Shown here piece by piece: positions 62,586 through 64,000 of a stretch of DNA of 64,000 nt (position 1 is the first letter of the stretch; each line of letters opens with the position of its first letter). The stretch is from Verrucomicrobiales bacterium (lineage in GTDB: Bacteria; Verrucomicrobiota; Verrucomicrobiia; Limisphaerales; J093), in assembly GCA_015075445.1 (NCBI GenBank), contig JABTUJ010000015.1, positions 1-64,000 on the forward strand, written 5' to 3'. The position numbers and the translations under genes are program-made. A model generated the notes under the pieces. It saw nothing but the letters and a program-made list of their open reading frames with translations. It was not told the DNA's origin and did no database searches.

Positions 62586-62883
62586 GGCTGGGCTGTGATG
62601 TCGGCTGCCCGAATCCCCGGGCTGCCGGCTGGGCAACATGGCTCGAGCGTTCGCAAACATCAATGTGCCCAGGCCACGTTCCCACGGCGCGCCCCGATCG
62701 TTCCCGCCTCCGTCCGGGGTTTCTGGACGGCAGCGAACTGGATCGGTTCGACGATCTCCAGAGTCTGGTTACCCTCACAGAAGGAGCTTCCAGGGCTGCG
62801 CCCAGGACACTGGACCCAGTCGCGGCGTGGAGTATCAGGGTCGAAGCCCATGTGCCAAGAGTGGGTTTCTTCATGAGGTGCAT
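62575..62883 (-). CDS. possible secreted protein, likely degraded after its signal peptide
   Basis: The frame from ATG 62883 (MHLMKKPTLGTWASTLILHAATGSS) has a good GAGAGGAG ribosome site and promoter element I in the usual place. After about 42 residues the sequence loses any protein-like character (Arg/Ser-rich), and another frame reads more normally (TLEIVEPIQFAAVQ). The stop overlaps the start of the kinase gene by 11 bp. In the neighbouring module a complete secreted gene occupies the same position, so I believe this is a decayed counterpart of it. Confidence 0.35.
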   Translation of the reverse strand: MHLMKKPTLGTWASTLILHAATGSSVLGAALEAPSVRVTRLWRSSNRSSSLPSRNPGRRRERSGRAVGTWPGHIDVCERSSHVAQPAARGFGQPTSQPSHAR

Positions 62884-62926
62884 CGAATGTCTCCTCTCAG
62901 CCGCACACGCGGATGAGGTCGCTCCT

Positions 62927-62955
62927 TACCGAAGGAAAACGGAAGAGGAGTTACA
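62927..62955 (-). promoter_or_regulatory. shared ECF-type promoter element, copy I
   Basis: Minus strand: TGTAACTCCT, 15 nt, GGTA, closely matching copy F. It lies 44 bp upstream of the ATG at 62883. It is followed by a GAGAGGAG ribosome site and the damaged secreted gene. Confidence 0.78.
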
Positions 62956-63063
62956 GTACCTGTGCACTGAGCGCCCGTTCGCTCATCCGGTCCCCATCGT
63001 GATCGAGCCACATCTCCTGCAACCGGAAATGCTGGCCAACCTCACAGGCCGGCGGGTGTTGGC

Positions 63064-63579
63064 TCACGCGGCCTTGGGCCGCGAAGTCCTCTGCCTGGCC
63101 TGCACCAGGACTCCCACGACGCTCAGGAGCAGGAACAGCAGGCCGGACGCGCCAGCTTCCAACGGCACGTTCTGGACGATCACCGTCGCCCCTACCAGCG
63201 TCGAGAGAAGGATCAAAGCCCAATCCAGCATGGCCAGGACCAGGAGCGCTCCCACAACACCTCCAACCAGAAACCCGACCCAGGCCCAATCTCCCCACCC
63301 CAACGCCTGGACCAGCGCGTGGAACAAGTACCCGCCCGCCAGGAAGCCCGCGACGGAGAGGGCCACGTACTGGAGCGCCACCGACAGAAGCGCCCCGACC
63401 AACCCCGCCACGAGCGCCACGCCGAGCACCATCCCGGGACTTTCAGCCGCGAGCGCTTCCTTCGCCACAAGCGCCCCCGCCAGGAAACCCACGCCGGCCA
63501 CGAACACCCAGTACAGCCGCCTTCCCAGCAACAGCAGGGCTACCCCCACAAGCAGGCTAACTGGCTCGAACGTGTCCAT
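63064..63579 (-). CDS. DUF4203/TMEM198-like multi-pass membrane protein
   Basis: A 171-residue protein with five or six hydrophobic helices and little else: VSLLVGVALLLLGRRLYWVFVAGVGFLAGALV, then GVALVAGLVGALLSVALQYVALSVAGFLAGGYL, and WVGFLVGGVVGALLVLAMLDWALILLSTLVGATVI. The repeated glycine-rich helices interrupted by a small basic loop are typical of the DUF4203/TM198 fold. Start at 63579 (MDTFEPVSLL) begins just before the first helix. It lies 23 bp downstream of the sigma factor on the same strand, so the two are cotranscribed; it might anchor or regulate that sigma factor, which is only a guess. Confidence 0.75.
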   Translation of the reverse strand: MDTFEPVSLLVGVALLLLGRRLYWVFVAGVGFLAGALVAKEALAAESPGMVLGVALVAGLVGALLSVALQYVALSVAGFLAGGYLFHALVQALGWGDWAWVGFLVGGVVGALLVLAMLDWALILLSTLVGATVIVQNVPLEAGASGLLFLLLSVVGVLVQARQRTSRPKAA

Positions 63580-63602
63580 GCGGCCCTCAGGCACGGCAAA
63601 GG

Positions 63603-64000
63603 TTACCCGGCCAGCACCGAGATCAGGTAACGGAGCTCGTCCTCGACGGCTTCCGGACAGTCCACGGTGTCCGCGATCTGCGCCCGCAATAGCTCACCGT
63701 ACCGGCGCCGGAGGCGGTGGACGGCGACTTTCACCGTGCCCTCCTTCAACCCCGTGCGCGCCGCGACGCCGGCATACGAGCCCTCCGGCAGGTCGGCAGA
63801 CAGGAAGCCTTTAAGGTCTTCGAACAGCCCACCCTTTTCGCCGGCCACAAACTCCTCGCGGAGCCGGGCCAACACCCGCTCGAGAACCGCCAGGGCCCAC
63901 CGTTTCTCGAACAACCTGTCCGGGGTCACGTGATCCACCGGTTCGAATCGGTACCGCGCCTCAGCGTCCTGCGCATCGAGGGAGACGAGCGCCCGGCCGC
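63603..64000 (-). CDS. ECF-like sigma-70 family factor (partial, runs off the window)
   Basis: The C-terminal 131 residues of the same sigma class as at 49.2 kb, open to the window edge: YRFEPVDHVTPDRLFEKRWALAVLERVLARLREEFVAG, then region 4 with GVAARTGLKEGTVKVAVHRLRRRYGELLRAQIADTV and the end LRYLISVLAG. Region 2 lies outside the window. The gene is followed by the DUF4203-type membrane gene and then by the module with elements I and H. It is the upstream-most sigma gene of the tandem array and is complete over the part shown. Confidence 0.9.
   Translation of the reverse strand, partial: GRALVSLDAQDAEARYRFEPVDHVTPDRLFEKRWALAVLERVLARLREEFVAGEKGGLFEDLKGFLSADLPEGSYAGVAARTGLKEGTVKVAVHRLRRRYGELLRAQIADTVDCPEAVEDELRYLISVLAG

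Noticed and set aside
63575..63610. A GGTAACCTTT box behind the sigma factor at 63.6 kb
   Set aside because: It resembles the upstream half of the shared element and overlaps the sigma stop codon, as in copy D, but no GGTA or TGTA follows at 15 nt.

Overview
The window reads as a stretch of a high-GC Verrucomicrobiota chromosome, most like the Limisphaerales/Pedosphaera side of the phylum. The signs are two type II pseudopilin genes of the GFTLIELLVVIAIIAILAG type, a PEP-CTERM-like secreted protein, several serine/threonine kinases with WD40 or FG-GAP C-termini, many ECF-like sigma factors, and large secreted carbohydrate-active and beta-sandwich proteins. This assignment rests on gene content only. 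No rRNA, tRNA, CRISPR array or insertion sequence was recognised.

Layout. 1-11.3 kb (minus strand): a VIT/VWA membrane protein (cut by the window edge) behind a PadR regulator, a SWIM/SNF2 helicase, a GNAT enzyme, a pseudopilin, and alaS carrying two in-frame stop codons. 11.4-18.6 kb: a PAS histidine kinase/response regulator pair, then a sulfation group (sulfotransferase, a phosphodiesterase with TPR repeats, bifunctional ATP sulfurylase/APS kinase). 18.9-25.5 kb: one very large secreted protein with two GH38 alpha-mannosidase units. 25.6-28.2 kb: an N-terminally truncated quinol nitric oxide reductase behind an NsrR-type regulator with a recognisable NsrR operator. 28.7-34.7 kb: a 1797-residue FG-GAP kinase overlapping its sigma factor. 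35-39.7 kb: a worn stretch with a frameshifted ogt and small membrane genes, plus an intact LOG-family gene.

39.7-64 kb (all minus strand) is the most interesting part. ECF-like sigma factors, small secreted proteins and zinc-ribbon kinase-WD40 proteins alternate in tandem. Eight genes are preceded by the same 29-bp two-part element (TGTAAC-type box, exactly 15 nt, then GGTA or TGTA), and a ninth has a degenerate copy. I read this as an extracytoplasmic-function sigma regulon in which repeated modules have duplicated and partly decayed. One module is a sigma factor fused by deletion to a WD40 tail, another is an 18-codon stub, and another kinase carries a 26-copy heptanucleotide tract in its kinase domain that puts it out of frame.

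Many genes are broken by single-base indels, several in homopolymer runs, or by deletions. Genuine decay and sequencing or assembly error cannot be told apart from the sequence alone. Both readings are given where they matter.
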